From Sneathia vaginalis (GTDB taxonomy: Bacteria; Fusobacteriota; Fusobacteriia; Fusobacteriales; Leptotrichiaceae): a stretch of 64,000 nt of DNA. The notes beneath the pieces are model-generated. The model searched no databases, was not told the DNA's origin, and saw nothing but the letters and a program-made list of their open reading frames with translations. Each line of letters starts with the position of its first letter. Positions within the stretch are counted from its first letter, which is position 1. A program made the position numbers and the translations under genes. The stretch is taken from the NCBI RefSeq assembly GCF_000973085.1, contig NZ_CP011280.1, positions 1,255,297 through 1,319,296 on the forward strand, read 5' to 3'. This document shows positions 7,569-16,361 of the stretch, piece by piece.

Positions 7569-8602
7569 AAAAAGTTATTGTAGGTATGAGCGGTGGCATA
7601 GATAGTTCTGTCGCTGCTTTATTATTAAAACAACAAGGTTACGAGGTTATAGGTGTAAGTATTAAACATTTATCTGATGAATTCAGTACAAGTAAGAACA
7701 AAACATGTTGCTCATTAGATGATATTAATGACGCTAGAATTGTCTGTTATTCATTAGGTATACCGCATTATGTAATTAATGTAGAAAAAGAATTTGAAAA
7801 AGAAGTAATTAAAACTTTCATAGAAGATTACAAAAAAGGTATAACACCTAATCCTTGTGTAATCTGTAATGAAAAGATAAAGATAAGAAAATTACTTGAT
7901 TTAGCCAATGAGCTTAATTTTGATTATGTTGCAACAGGTCATTATGCTGTAAAAACTGAAGATGGTTTCTTAGAATATGTAGACTATATCAAAGATCAAA
8001 GCTATATGCTTTATAGATTAACAAAAAAAGACTTATCAATGATGCTATTCCCACTTGCTAGTATGAATAAAAAAGATGTAAGACAAATAGCAAAGGAAAA
8101 TGGCATAATCACACACGATAAAAAAGATAGTACTGGTATATGTTTTGCACAAGATGGATATATACCTTTTTTAGAAAAGAATTTACATCCCAAACCTGGA
8201 AACTTTGTTTCAGAAACTGGAGAAATTCTTGGACAACATAAGGGATATCAACTATATACCATAGGTCAAAGAAGACATTTAGGTATTAAGCTACCTTATC
8301 CCATATTCATTCTAGAAATTAGAGCAGATAAGAATGAGATAGTATTGGGTAATTATGATAAGCTTATGACAGATACAGTTAAAATTTCTAACTATATCTT
8401 CCATGAAAAACTTGAAAATGTAGTCGGTAAACGGCTTTTTGCAAAACCAAGATTCTCTTCTAAAGGATTTTATGGAAAATTAATATTACACGATAATGAT
8501 ATATATTTTAAATATGAAGAAAAAAATGCACAAAATGCAAAAGGACAACATTTAGTCATATTTTACAATATGAAACTTATAGGAGGAGGCGTTATAGAAT
8601 GA
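7565..8602 (+). CDS. mnmA: tRNA-specific 2-thiouridylase MnmA
   Basis: MnmA activates U34 of tRNA-Lys, -Glu and -Gln with ATP and inserts sulfur. The 345-residue protein has the PP-loop GMSGGIDSS at residues 7-15, the first catalytic cysteine in PNPCVIC (C98) and the second in STGICFA (C193). The central NHG/PUA-like C-terminal beta domain follows. The length is a little short for the family (about 360). The ATG overlaps the lrgB stop, and the end overlaps the sppA ATG by four bases, so the tRNA modification gene sits inside a membrane-protein operon. Confidence 0.95.
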   Translation: MKKVIVGMSGGIDSSVAALLLKQQGYEVIGVSIKHLSDEFSTSKNKTCCSLDDINDARIVCYSLGIPHYVINVEKEFEKEVIKTFIEDYKKGITPNPCVICNEKIKIRKLLDLANELNFDYVATGHYAVKTEDGFLEYVDYIKDQSYMLYRLTKKDLSMMLFPLASMNKKDVRQIAKENGIITHDKKDSTGICFAQDGYIPFLEKNLHPKPGNFVSETGEILGQHKGYQLYTIGQRRHLGIKLPYPIFILEIRADKNEIVLGNYDKLMTDTVKISNYIFHEKLENVVGKRLFAKPRFSSKGFYGKLILHDNDIYFKYEEKNAQNAKGQHLVIFYNMKLIGGGVIE

Positions 8603-10326
8603 TAAAAAATATACTTAAATATCTCTTGAAATTTATATATTTCAACTTAAAAATACTTTATGTAATATTAATAATCCCAATTATTGTCATCATATGTGTG
8701 TCATTTTCAAAAGATAGTAGTAAGATTAGTAAGTCATATAGCTATGTTACTCTATCTCTTAATGACATTTCTGATGATAAATACAATAATACAGGTTTTT
8801 TTAAGGATAAAACATATACATTTAGTAATGTAATAGAAAAAGTAGATAAGTTACGATTAAACAAAAATCTTAAAGGAATAATATTAAATCTTGATAATAT
8901 TGATATTACTCCCTCACAAACAGAAGAATTAGGTAAGATACTTGATAAGTATCCTATGTCAAAAAAGAAAATATATGCTTATGGTTCAAATATTAATAAG
9001 AATAATTACAAGCTAGCTAGTTATGCTGATGAGATAATAATGCCTAACACATTGAATGCTAGATTGTCTATAAACGGATATTACGCAAATAGCCTATACT
9101 TCAAAGATATTTTTGATAAGTTCGGTGTTAATGTACAAGCTATTCATGTTGGAACACATAAATCATATGGTGAAAACTTTTATTCAAATAAAATGTCTAG
9201 TGAATTAAAAGAAGATAGTACAAGAATACTAGATAATAGATTAGATAAATTTGTTAGCACTGTTTCTAAAAATAGAAAAATTGATGAGAATATTTTAAGT
9301 AAAAACATATTAGAAGGTAAATATGATTTAATCAGTCCATATACTGCAAAAGATTATGGCTTAATTGATAATATACAAGATTTTGATGACTTCTTAGACA
9401 GTATACAGTCAAATGATGATAATACAATTAGTATCACTGACATATTAAAAGAAAAAAGTACTTACAAGTCACAAAATATTATAGCCATACTACCTCTAGA
9501 AGGTCCAATATCAAGTGGTGAAAACAGTATTAATTTCAGTATATATGAAGATAGTGTAAGAAACAAATTAGATCAAATTTCTAATAACAAAAATATTAAG
9601 GCTGTAATATTACGTATTAATTCTCCTGGTGGAGATGCACTTGAAGCTGAAATGATACACAAGCTTATTACAAAATTCTCTAAAAAATACAATATACCTA
9701 TTTTCGCTTCTTTATCTGATGTTGCTGCATCTGGTGGATATTATATAGCAACTAGTGCTAAAAAAATATATGCTAATGAGGCAACTATAACAGGTTCTAT
9801 AGGAGTTGTAAGTTTAATGCCTAAGTTTACAAATACTTTAAATAAATTTAGTGTTAATAATGAGGTAATATCTAAAGGTAAATTTACTGGTATATTTAAT
9901 CCTTACTACAAGTTGACTGATGAAGATAAAAACCACATATTAGATACTTTAAATGATGTATATGCTGAATTTAAGCATAGAGTAAGTACAGCTAGAAATA
10001 TTACGGATGATAAGCTTGAACCTATAGCTGGTGGTCGTATATGGCTAGGTGATGAAGCTAAAAAGTTAGGTCTTGTTGATGGTATAGCAAGTTTAGATGA
10101 GGTTATTGATATAGTGGCTAAGGATTGTAATTTGAGCGAATATAGCCTTTTAGAAGTAAACTCAGTATTAGATATAGATTCAATATCTAAATATATACAA
10201 TCATACATATTTAAAAATTCAGCTATACAAGTTTATGATGAGGCGTATAAGAAACTATTGTTCCTAAATGAAAATAGTTGTAAGGCTCTATTCTTTGATG
10301 ATGAAATGAGTAAAATAGAATTTTAG
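8599..10326 (+). CDS. sppA: Signal peptide peptidase SppA, 67-kDa type
   Basis: This 575-residue membrane-bound serine protease of the S49 family degrades cleaved signal peptides. One membrane anchor lies at about residues 15-37. There are two tandem S49 domains, as in E. coli SppA. The general-base lysine is K188 in THKSYGENF of the first domain, and the nucleophile is S378 in DVAASGGYYIA of the second. The NSPGGD motif is at 341-346. It overlaps mnmA by four bases and ends the operon. A bidirectional terminator shared with hup follows. Confidence 0.95.
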   Translation: MIKNILKYLLKFIYFNLKILYVILIIPIIVIICVSFSKDSSKISKSYSYVTLSLNDISDDKYNNTGFFKDKTYTFSNVIEKVDKLRLNKNLKGIILNLDNIDITPSQTEELGKILDKYPMSKKKIYAYGSNINKNNYKLASYADEIIMPNTLNARLSINGYYANSLYFKDIFDKFGVNVQAIHVGTHKSYGENFYSNKMSSELKEDSTRILDNRLDKFVSTVSKNRKIDENILSKNILEGKYDLISPYTAKDYGLIDNIQDFDDFLDSIQSNDDNTISITDILKEKSTYKSQNIIAILPLEGPISSGENSINFSIYEDSVRNKLDQISNNKNIKAVILRINSPGGDALEAEMIHKLITKFSKKYNIPIFASLSDVAASGGYYIATSAKKIYANEATITGSIGVVSLMPKFTNTLNKFSVNNEVISKGKFTGIFNPYYKLTDEDKNHILDTLNDVYAEFKHRVSTARNITDDKLEPIAGGRIWLGDEAKKLGLVDGIASLDEVIDIVAKDCNLSEYSLLEVNSVLDIDSISKYIQSYIFKNSAIQVYDEAYKKLLFLNENSCKALFFDDEMSKIEF

Positions 10327-10330
10327 TTTT

Positions 10331-10361
10331 AAAAAAAACAGAGTATTTACTCTGTTTTTTT
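10331..10361. terminator. Bidirectional terminator between sppA and hup
   Basis: The hairpin ACAGAGTA-TT-TACTCTGT is flanked by eight A on one side and seven T on the other. It can stop transcription from sppA (+) and from hup (-). Confidence 0.92.
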
Positions 10362-10632
10362 ACTTAACTACTTCTGCTAATTTCTTACCAGTTTTGAATT
10401 TAACAACTTTTTTAGCACCAATTTTAATTTTTGCTCCAGTTGCAGGGTTAACTCCATTTCTTTCTGGCATTTCTTTTACATAGAAAGTTCCCCATCCAAT
10501 AAATTGAACTTCTTTACCTTCTACTAAGCTTGCTTCTACTAAATCAAGAAAATCATTAATTAATTCTTCTGATTTCTTCTTAGTTTCTCCAATTTTTCCT
10601 GCATATGCAGTAACGAATTCTTTCTTGTTCAT
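10360..10632 (-). CDS. hup: HU-family DNA-binding protein
   Basis: This 90-residue histone-like protein bends DNA and compacts the nucleoid. The alpha-helical N-terminus (NKKEFV) and the beta-arm core GWGTFYVKEMPERNGVNPAT, with the conserved NPATG tip that inserts into DNA, are typical of HU. It is monocistronic with its own promoter (10663-10691) and a bidirectional terminator. The start ATG has AGGAG about 8 bases upstream. Confidence 0.95.
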   Translation of the reverse strand: MNKKEFVTAYAGKIGETKKKSEELINDFLDLVEASLVEGKEVQFIGWGTFYVKEMPERNGVNPATGAKIKIGAKKVVKFKTGKKLAEVVK

Positions 10633-10662
10633 GGATAAAACTCCTTTCTTTTCATTATAGAT

Positions 10663-10691
10663 ATTTTACCCTATTTTTTATAAAAAGGCAA
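10663..10691 (-). promoter_or_regulatory. Promoter of hup
   Basis: Read on the minus strand, TTGCCT and TAAAAT are separated by exactly 17 bases, about 30 bases before the hup start. Confidence 0.75.
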
Positions 10692-10772
10692 TTATTTATT
10701 GAATTTTTTTTAAATTTCTCTTAATTTTTATAAATTTTCCTTAAGCTAAAAGTGTTGTGCGTATTTACAAGT

Positions 10773-10808
10773 CTAAAAAAAGCTGGACTTATTTAATCCA
10801 GCTTTCCT
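10773..10808 (-). terminator. Intrinsic terminator of rpmB
   Basis: On the minus strand, AAAGCTGGA/TCCAGCTTT forms a stem with a 9-nt loop followed by a T-run, about 30 bases after the rpmB stop. Confidence 0.9.
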
Positions 10809-10836
10809 TTAATAGAAACAGAGTCAATAAGCTAGA

Positions 10837-11103
10837 TTACTCTGCTTCTGAAAATAAGACTTTAGATAATCTAGAACTTAGATTTTCCTTATTCTTCATT
10901 AATATTTTTCTAACTTGATCAGAATTTTTACCTTTTAAAGTCTTCATAGCTTTTGTGCAAACTCTAACTTTAACTTCTTTACCATTAATAACTAAAGTCA
11001 TTACTTGTAAATTTGGTCTCCAAATTCTCTTTGTTGCTCTATGTGAGTGGCTGACTAAGTTACCATGACTTGTTTTCTTTCCAAAAACTTCACAAACTTG
11101 CAT
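10837..11103 (-). CDS. rpmB: Ribosomal protein bL28
   Basis: This is an 88-residue large-subunit protein. The L28 signature (VSHSHRATKRIWRPNLQ) and the following beta-strand VCTKAMKTLKGK are clear. The protein is longer than most bacterial L28 (about 62-78), with an extra ~20 Ser/Lys-rich C-terminal residues. The gene stands alone, with an AGGAGGTG site, a strong promoter and its own terminator. Confidence 0.96.
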   Translation of the reverse strand: MQVCEVFGKKTSHGNLVSHSHRATKRIWRPNLQVMTLVINGKEVKVRVCTKAMKTLKGKNSDQVRKILMKNKENLSSRLSKVLFSEAE

Positions 11104-11135
11104 TTTGCACCTCCTAATAATATTACTAGATTTTT

Positions 11136-11164
11136 ATTATACCATATTAATTACTTTATTACAA
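11136..11164 (-). promoter_or_regulatory. Promoter of rpmB
   Basis: On the minus strand, TTGTAA, 17 bases, then TATAAT preceded by TG (extended -10). It lies 33 bases before the rpmB start. Confidence 0.85.
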
Positions 11165-11181
11165 GCAAATTAACTTACCTA

Positions 11182-11212
11182 TGCATTGTAACATATCACA
11201 TGATAAAATGCA
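11182..11212. repeat. Nested inverted repeat between tetR and the rpmB promoter
   Basis: Outer arms TGCATT/AATGCA and inner arms TATCA/TGATA around CA form a nested dyad directly after the tetR stop. No T-run follows on either strand, so it is not a standard terminator. It could be a weak terminator of the long minus-strand operon or an operator for the TetR protein. The sequence cannot decide between them. Confidence 0.5.
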
Positions 11213-11220
11213 ATATTTAA

Positions 11221-11811
11221 TTATTTTAATTCATTTTTATACATAATATAGTCAAATAATTGAAAGAATGTATCTATTTCCTTATCATCCTTACTTGCTT
11301 TTAATTTAAGCATAGTTCCTTCCATTTGGTTAATAAGTATCTTAGAATATATTTCTGGTTTAATATGCTTGTATCTAGGGTTAGAATTATACATCATTTG
11401 TAAAAAGATCATAAGTCTAACCTCTAGTTTACCATAGCCATCATTTATTCTTTCTCTTACATCATTATTAATATCAGACATTTCTATAGCAAGATTACCC
11501 AATAAACTACCACCATGGCAGTCATTGTCTAAAACATTGCTAAAGTATTTAAAGAAAAAACTTCTAAGCTTTACCATAGATAAATCATCTACAATTTCAT
11601 CAAAGACACTAATAAGGTTTTTAATATGCAAGTCTATTACTTGATTTAATAAGTCTTCTTTATTCTTAAAATAGTAATAAAATGATCCCTTAGGTATATT
11701 ACATACCTTAAGTATTTCACTTATACCTGTATTAACATAACCTTGGTAGTAGAATAATCTAGTGCTCTTTAATATTACTTCGTTTTTTTTCTTTAAAACA
11801 TTACGGTCCAT
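11221..11811 (-). CDS. TetR/AcrR family transcriptional regulator
   Basis: The 196-residue protein has an N-terminal helix-turn-helix domain: TRLFYYQGY, then TGISEILKVCNIPKGSFYYYF, a very typical TetR recognition helix, at about residues 17-50. The C-terminal helical ligand domain is not assignable to a ligand. It is the last gene of the gltS-brnQ-tetR end of the long minus-strand operon, 11 bases after brnQ, so control of transport or of its own operon is possible but unproven. Confidence 0.9.
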   Translation of the reverse strand: MDRNVLKKKNEVILKSTRLFYYQGYVNTGISEILKVCNIPKGSFYYYFKNKEDLLNQVIDLHIKNLISVFDEIVDDLSMVKLRSFFFKYFSNVLDNDCHGGSLLGNLAIEMSDINNDVRERINDGYGKLEVRLMIFLQMMYNSNPRYKHIKPEIYSKILINQMEGTMLKLKASKDDKEIDTFFQLFDYIMYKNELK

Positions 11812-11822
11812 ATTACCTCACT

Positions 11823-12962
11823 TTATATAAAGTTTTTTAATTGGTAGATTATAGCTAATATAAGTACTAAATATGTACTAATACGTATAATCTTATTTGT
11901 TATTATCTTACCTTTAAACACATTTAAAATTAAAATTATTATTAAAACTGGATAAAATACACAAAGTACTGGTACAGATAAATTAATTATATCATCTACT
12001 CCTAATTGTGCTATTAAGAATGACACAAATGTTATTATTATTGCTATTCTATTATATCCAAGCTTATTTTTACTTAATTCATTAAAGAAGTTACTTACTG
12101 ATGATATTAGTCCTATAGCTGTTGTAACACATGCAAGTATTATTATTATAATCAAGGCATATATACCTAATTTACCTAATAACTTATTTGTAATATTCAT
12201 TATTAATTCAGATCTTGAAAGATTTAGCCCATCTGCTACAGGTATTCTATTACCTAAATAAACTAATCCTGCATAAACTACTGTCAAACAAATTGCAGCA
12301 ACTATACTTGCTTTAACTGAAATACCCATACGATTTTTTTCGTTTTTAACAGTATCATAAATTAATTTTGCAAATACTATTGATGCTACAGCATCTAGTG
12401 TATTGTATCCTTCTAAGAATGAGTATATAAACGGCATACTAACTTCTGTGCTTCTTGCATCTACCTTAGGACCTACTATTCCTACTATTATTAATATTAC
12501 TAACATAATTATTAGTAATGGTGTTAAATATCTTCCTATTATTTCTACAACTTTTGATTTGTTAATTGAACATAATAAGCATATTGCAAAAAATACAAAT
12601 GTAATAATTAGCTTATTTGCATTAGGAAATACTGGTAATACTCCCATTTCATAGCTTGTAGCTGCTAATCTTGGCATAGCAATTATAGGCCCGATTAATA
12701 GAAATGATACAAACAAATATATCTTAAAGAAGACTTCTCCCATAGGTTCAAATATTTTATGATAATCCCCTTCATTTCTAATTACTACTAATAATCCTAA
12801 CAATGGTAAACCTACACCTGTCAAAACAAATCCTAGTACCGAAAGTGGAAATGCTCCACCTACCCTTATTCCTATATAACTTGGTAATAGTGTATTACCT
12901 GCTCCAAAAAACATAGCGAATAATCCGAATCCTAATATAATGCTCTTTTTTATATCTCTCAT
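11823..12962 (-). CDS. brnQ: Branched-chain amino acid:cation symporter, BrnQ/LIVCS family
   Basis: This 379-residue inner-membrane carrier has about 12 hydrophobic segments. The N-terminus FGLFAMFFGAGNTLLP is the LIVCS hallmark that lines the sodium/substrate site. The family imports Leu, Ile and Val with Na+ (or H+). The length is slightly short (usual 430-440), with the reduction near the C-terminus. It has an AGGAG site 7 bases before ATG and starts 10 bases after gltS. A sodium-coupled uptake gene fits the sodium-type ATP synthase in the same window. Confidence 0.93.
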   Translation of the reverse strand: MRDIKKSIILGFGLFAMFFGAGNTLLPSYIGIRVGGAFPLSVLGFVLTGVGLPLLGLLVVIRNEGDYHKIFEPMGEVFFKIYLFVSFLLIGPIIAMPRLAATSYEMGVLPVFPNANKLIITFVFFAICLLCSINKSKVVEIIGRYLTPLLIIMLVILIIVGIVGPKVDARSTEVSMPFIYSFLEGYNTLDAVASIVFAKLIYDTVKNEKNRMGISVKASIVAAICLTVVYAGLVYLGNRIPVADGLNLSRSELIMNITNKLLGKLGIYALIIIIILACVTTAIGLISSVSNFFNELSKNKLGYNRIAIIITFVSFLIAQLGVDDIINLSVPVLCVFYPVLIIILILNVFKGKIITNKIIRISTYLVLILAIIYQLKNFI

Positions 12963-12972
12963 AAATAAACTC

Positions 12973-14181
12973 CTAACTAAATCTTGAAATAAATAAAGTA
13001 ATTATTCCTACATTGAAGAAATCTATAAACAATGCCCCAACTATAGGAACGGTAAAGAAGGCAAGTTTTGAATATTGATACTTTTCACAAATTGTTTCCA
13101 TATTAGTTATACCATTAGGTGTTGCACCTAATCCGAATCCACAGTGACCTGCAACTATAACTGCAGCATCATAATTTGCCCCCATTACATTAAATGTAAT
13201 ATATCTTGTGTATATTGCTGTTATCAATGTTTGAACTACTAGTAAAACTATAACTGGTATTGCTATACCTAGTAATTCCCATAGTCTAAGTGACATCAGG
13301 GCCATTGATAAAAATAAGTTTAGTGATACATTTTCAACTATCTTTATTTCCTCCATAGGAGAATTTACGAATGCGTCAAATATATCTGTAACATTTCTAA
13401 TAATTGCTGCTACTATCATAGGTCCTAAATAGTATGGTAGCTTTTTTAAACCTATGTACTTGAAGAACATATTAAATAATGTACCTATTGCCATTGCAAG
13501 TAATATTGTAAAAAATGCCCTAGCAAATTTTTCACCATTTAATATACTTTCTTTTTGATCAAAGAAAGTTTCATCATGTTCAACATTTTCAGTACCATCT
13601 ATTGGTGAGTATTTTTCCAATAATGAATGTTTTTCTATTAAACCACGTGCTATTGGTCCTCCTATCATAGAACCTGCTACTAATCCAAATGTAGCTGCTG
13701 CTATTGCAACTGTTTTTGCTACTGGATCTTGTATAGACTGTGATATTGCAGCTGCTGTACCATGACCACCTGTTAAGGCTGTTGATCCTGCCATAAGTGC
13801 TATACTCTTAGATAAGCCTAAATTGGTAGCTAATACCACTGAAACTATATTTTGTATAACTATTAACCCGACGGCTACTATTAAAAATACTAATACTTGT
13901 ACTCCACCTTTTTTTAACACCTTTAAACTAGCGTTGAATCCTACACTAGTAAAGAACATTGTCATAAAGAAGTTTTGCAGTATATCATCAAACTTAAACT
14001 GTAGTATATTCAGTTCTTTAAGTATAAGTGTTAATATTGCAAATAGTAACCCTCCAACTACTGGTGAAGGTATACAAAATTTATCCAAGAATTTTATCTT
14101 TTTTCTACATTTACGCCCTATTAAAAGCAAAATTATCGCCAACCCTATAGATTGTATCATATCAAGATGTATCGTTACCAT
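12973..14181 (-). CDS. gltS: Sodium/glutamate symporter GltS
   Basis: This 402-residue membrane protein takes up glutamate with Na+. It has two homologous halves. The IPSPVVGGL motif near residue 38 and the later MGANYDAAVIVAGHCGFGLGATPNG segment contain the conserved re-entrant-loop glycines of GltS. The start codon lies 3 bases after the acpS stop, with GAGGAG overlapping the acpS end, so translation is coupled. Confidence 0.95.
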   Translation of the reverse strand: MVTIHLDMIQSIGLAIILLLIGRKCRKKIKFLDKFCIPSPVVGGLLFAILTLILKELNILQFKFDDILQNFFMTMFFTSVGFNASLKVLKKGGVQVLVFLIVAVGLIVIQNIVSVVLATNLGLSKSIALMAGSTALTGGHGTAAAISQSIQDPVAKTVAIAAATFGLVAGSMIGGPIARGLIEKHSLLEKYSPIDGTENVEHDETFFDQKESILNGEKFARAFFTILLAMAIGTLFNMFFKYIGLKKLPYYLGPMIVAAIIRNVTDIFDAFVNSPMEEIKIVENVSLNLFLSMALMSLRLWELLGIAIPVIVLLVVQTLITAIYTRYITFNVMGANYDAAVIVAGHCGFGLGATPNGITNMETICEKYQYSKLAFFTVPIVGALFIDFFNVGIITLFISRFS

Positions 14182-14184
14182 ATA

Positions 14185-14520
14185 TCACTCCTCTTCAATT
14201 ATTACCATCGCTACTGCATAATGTTTCTCATGAGAAATACTTACATCTATTTTTTTATCTTTAAAGTTTATTGTAGGCTTACCTAATGCATCATTAGTTA
14301 TTTCTATATCTAAAAACGAATACTTAGTAAATCCTTGCCCTAGTGCTTTTACTAAGGCTTCCTTAGCTGCAAATCTTCCTGCATAATTTTCATATTTATT
14401 TTTTCTTTTTTCGCAATAACTGATTTCATTTGCTGTAAAAACTTTTTCTCTAAAACCTTTGGTTGTTTCTATTGCTTTTTTTATTCTCTCAACCTCTACT
14501 ATGTCTATTCCAAGTCCCAT
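14185..14520 (-). CDS. acpS: Holo-[acyl-carrier-protein] synthase
   Basis: AcpS attaches 4'-phosphopantetheine from CoA to acyl carrier protein. The 111-residue sequence has GIDIVEVERI at the start (Mg2+-binding Asp at residue 6) and RFAAKEALVKALG (Glu metal ligand and Lys). The length is typical. The first 16 bases overlap the end of tatD. The small overlaps on both sides put it firmly in the operon. Confidence 0.95.
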   Translation of the reverse strand: MGLGIDIVEVERIKKAIETTKGFREKVFTANEISYCEKRKNKYENYAGRFAAKEALVKALGQGFTKYSFLDIEITNDALGKPTINFKDKKIDVSISHEKHYAVAMVIIEEE

Positions 14521-15284
14521 ATATTCTCCATATTATATGCTATTATAGCATTTTTTGTAGTAATATCAACTACTTCTTCATAAGAAATATTTTTTATTCT
14601 TGCAACTTCTAGTGCAACATAACTAACCATTGTCGGCTTATTTCTCTTGCCTCTAAATGGTGTAGGTGTTAAATAAGGACTATCAGTTTCTAAAATCAAC
14701 TTTTCTATAGGTAATTTTTCAACTAGTTCTTTTGTCTTCCTATTGTTTTTAAAGGTTAATGTACCACCTACATTTACGTAATATCTATCAAGTATAGGAA
14801 GAACTGCTTCATATGAACCTGGATAACAGTGTAATAATCCACCAACATCCTTGTACTCACTTAATATATTTATTGTATCATTCAGTGCATCTCTTGTGTG
14901 TATGATTATAGGCTTATTAACCCTTCTAATCATTTCAATTTGTTCTCTAAATCCTTCTATTTGGACTTCTTTAGGGTCTTTCATCCAATAATAGTCTAGG
15001 CCTATTTCACCTATACCTACTACCTTCTTATTCTCTTTTGCTATCTTTTCTAATGTAGCTAATTTTTCTTTATTCATCGTACTAATATCTGTTGGGTGAA
15101 ATCCTATACTTGCATATATATTTTTATGATTATTAGCCATTTTAACGGCTTCTAAGGAACTGTTGTAATCCCATCCAGAACATACGATAAATTCCATTTC
15201 TTTTTCTACTTCTTTTATTATCTCATCTACATCATCTTTGTACATTTCGTCATTAAGATGACAATGTGCATCAACCAACTTCAT
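14505..15284 (-). CDS. tatD: TatD family metal-dependent DNase
   Basis: This is a 259-residue TIM-barrel hydrolase of the amidohydrolase superfamily. The metal ligands are visible: HCH in VDAHCHL near the N-terminus, the Glu in GEIGLDYY, His in HTRDA, His in LHCYPG and Asp in LETDSPYLTP. TatD-type proteins act as 3'-5' exonucleases on DNA/RNA or as D-aminoacyl-tRNA deacylases. The latter is notable because dtd is two genes upstream in the same operon. Confidence 0.93.
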   Translation of the reverse strand: MKLVDAHCHLNDEMYKDDVDEIIKEVEKEMEFIVCSGWDYNSSLEAVKMANNHKNIYASIGFHPTDISTMNKEKLATLEKIAKENKKVVGIGEIGLDYYWMKDPKEVQIEGFREQIEMIRRVNKPIIIHTRDALNDTINILSEYKDVGGLLHCYPGSYEAVLPILDRYYVNVGGTLTFKNNRKTKELVEKLPIEKLILETDSPYLTPTPFRGKRNKPTMVSYVALEVARIKNISYEEVVDITTKNAIIAYNMENIWDLE

Positions 15285-15287
15285 ATA

Positions 15288-15914
15288 TTACCTTCTTCTT
15301 GCAGCACTTACTCTTACACCATATCTAAAGTATTGATTCCAATATGGTTCTTCAATACTTGAGATAATAACGCCTTTTGAAGATGATGCATTAATAAATA
15401 AAGAGTTACCTAAGTATACAGCCGTATGATTTACACTATTTCTTGGTCTAAAGAATAGTATATCTCCTGGCTTTAAGTTTTCACGACTAACTATATTACC
15501 CATTCTAACTTGATCTACACTTACTCTAGGTAATTCATAGCCGTTAAATACTGCCCTATACACTCTTCTTGTTAGTGCAGAACAGTCTATACCGTCTTTT
15601 GAATCTCCACCCCATCTATAGCGTGTACCTCTCCAATTATTATACGCATTCATCAAACTGTCATATAGGATAATGTTGTCAATTTGTTCGTATGCATTAC
15701 TTAACTTATCCTTTAATTCTTTTGTTTTAAGACGAATAAGTGCTTCATCATGCACATATTCTTCATCGAAATTTTCTGGTTCTTCACCATTATTCCTACT
15801 TGCTCTTTCTATCATTTCATCTATATTTCTATGACGATACTTACTACCATACGCTATCTTTGGTAGTGATGTTAGTAGCATTATCAAAAATATACATAAT
15901 TTACGTCTCTTCAT
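15288..15914 (-). CDS. Secreted NlpC/P60 cell-wall hydrolase
   Basis: The 208-residue protein has a signal peptide (MKRRKLC plus hydrophobic core, probably cut around residue 23). A coiled linker of ~75 residues and an NlpC/P60 papain-like domain follow. The catalytic Cys is in GIDCSALTRRVY, the His in NHTAVYLG, and the third polar position follows in the strand LFINASS. Family members cut gamma-D-Glu-meso-DAP bonds in peptidoglycan. There is no SH3 or LysM domain. It lies between dtd and tatD with an AGGAG site. Confidence 0.9.
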   Translation of the reverse strand: MKRRKLCIFLIMLLTSLPKIAYGSKYRHRNIDEMIERASRNNGEEPENFDEEYVHDEALIRLKTKELKDKLSNAYEQIDNIILYDSLMNAYNNWRGTRYRWGGDSKDGIDCSALTRRVYRAVFNGYELPRVSVDQVRMGNIVSRENLKPGDILFFRPRNSVNHTAVYLGNSLFINASSSKGVIISSIEEPYWNQYFRYGVRVSAARRR

Positions 15915-15923
15915 TTTTTTCTC

Positions 15924-16361
15924 CTAAAAGTCTAGTACCACATTAACAGGTCCAAGGTTTATTGATGTGATATCCATATTTGTTCTAAATTCTCCACTAA
16001 CAACCTTTTTATAGTTTTCTTTTAAGGTTCCCAAAAACATATCATATATTTCTTTTGCTTCTTCTTTATTTGCACTTTCATCAAAACTTAATGTAGTCCC
16101 TTTTTTTGCTGTAGCATAAAGACTAAAGTTTGATATTAGCATTATACTTCCGTCAATATCTTGTATATTTTTTTTTAATTTGCCTTCTTCATTTTCAAAA
16201 AATCTTAACTTCAAAAGTTTTGATACTGCTTTTTCTATTTTGCTCTTGTCTTCATTTTTCTTTACGCCTAAATAAACAAGTAAGCCTTTTTCAATTTCTC
16301 TTTTTTCACTATTATTTATCACTACACTTGTTCTACCCACACGTTGTATTACCAATCTCAT
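15924..16361 (-). CDS. dtd: D-aminoacyl-tRNA deacylase Dtd, with altered signature residues
   Basis: The length (145 residues) and overall fold markers fit Dtd: MRLVIQRVGRTSVVI start, GLLVYLGV, LRFF and an E-F-x-x-x-M-x-I-x-x-x-N C-terminal pattern. Dtd removes D-amino acids mischarged on tRNA. The normally near-invariant SQFTL motif is SNFSL here (N78 and S80 in place of Q78 and T80 of E. coli). The GPVT motif is GPVN (N140), and the KGxRPSF segment is KGTTLSF. The fold is surely Dtd, but activity or specificity may differ. The ATG overlaps the der stop by four bases. Confidence 0.88.
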   Translation of the reverse strand: MRLVIQRVGRTSVVINNSEKREIEKGLLVYLGVKKNEDKSKIEKAVSKLLKLRFFENEEGKLKKNIQDIDGSIMLISNFSLYATAKKGTTLSFDESANKEEAKEIYDMFLGTLKENYKKVVSGEFRTNMDITSINLGPVNVVLDF

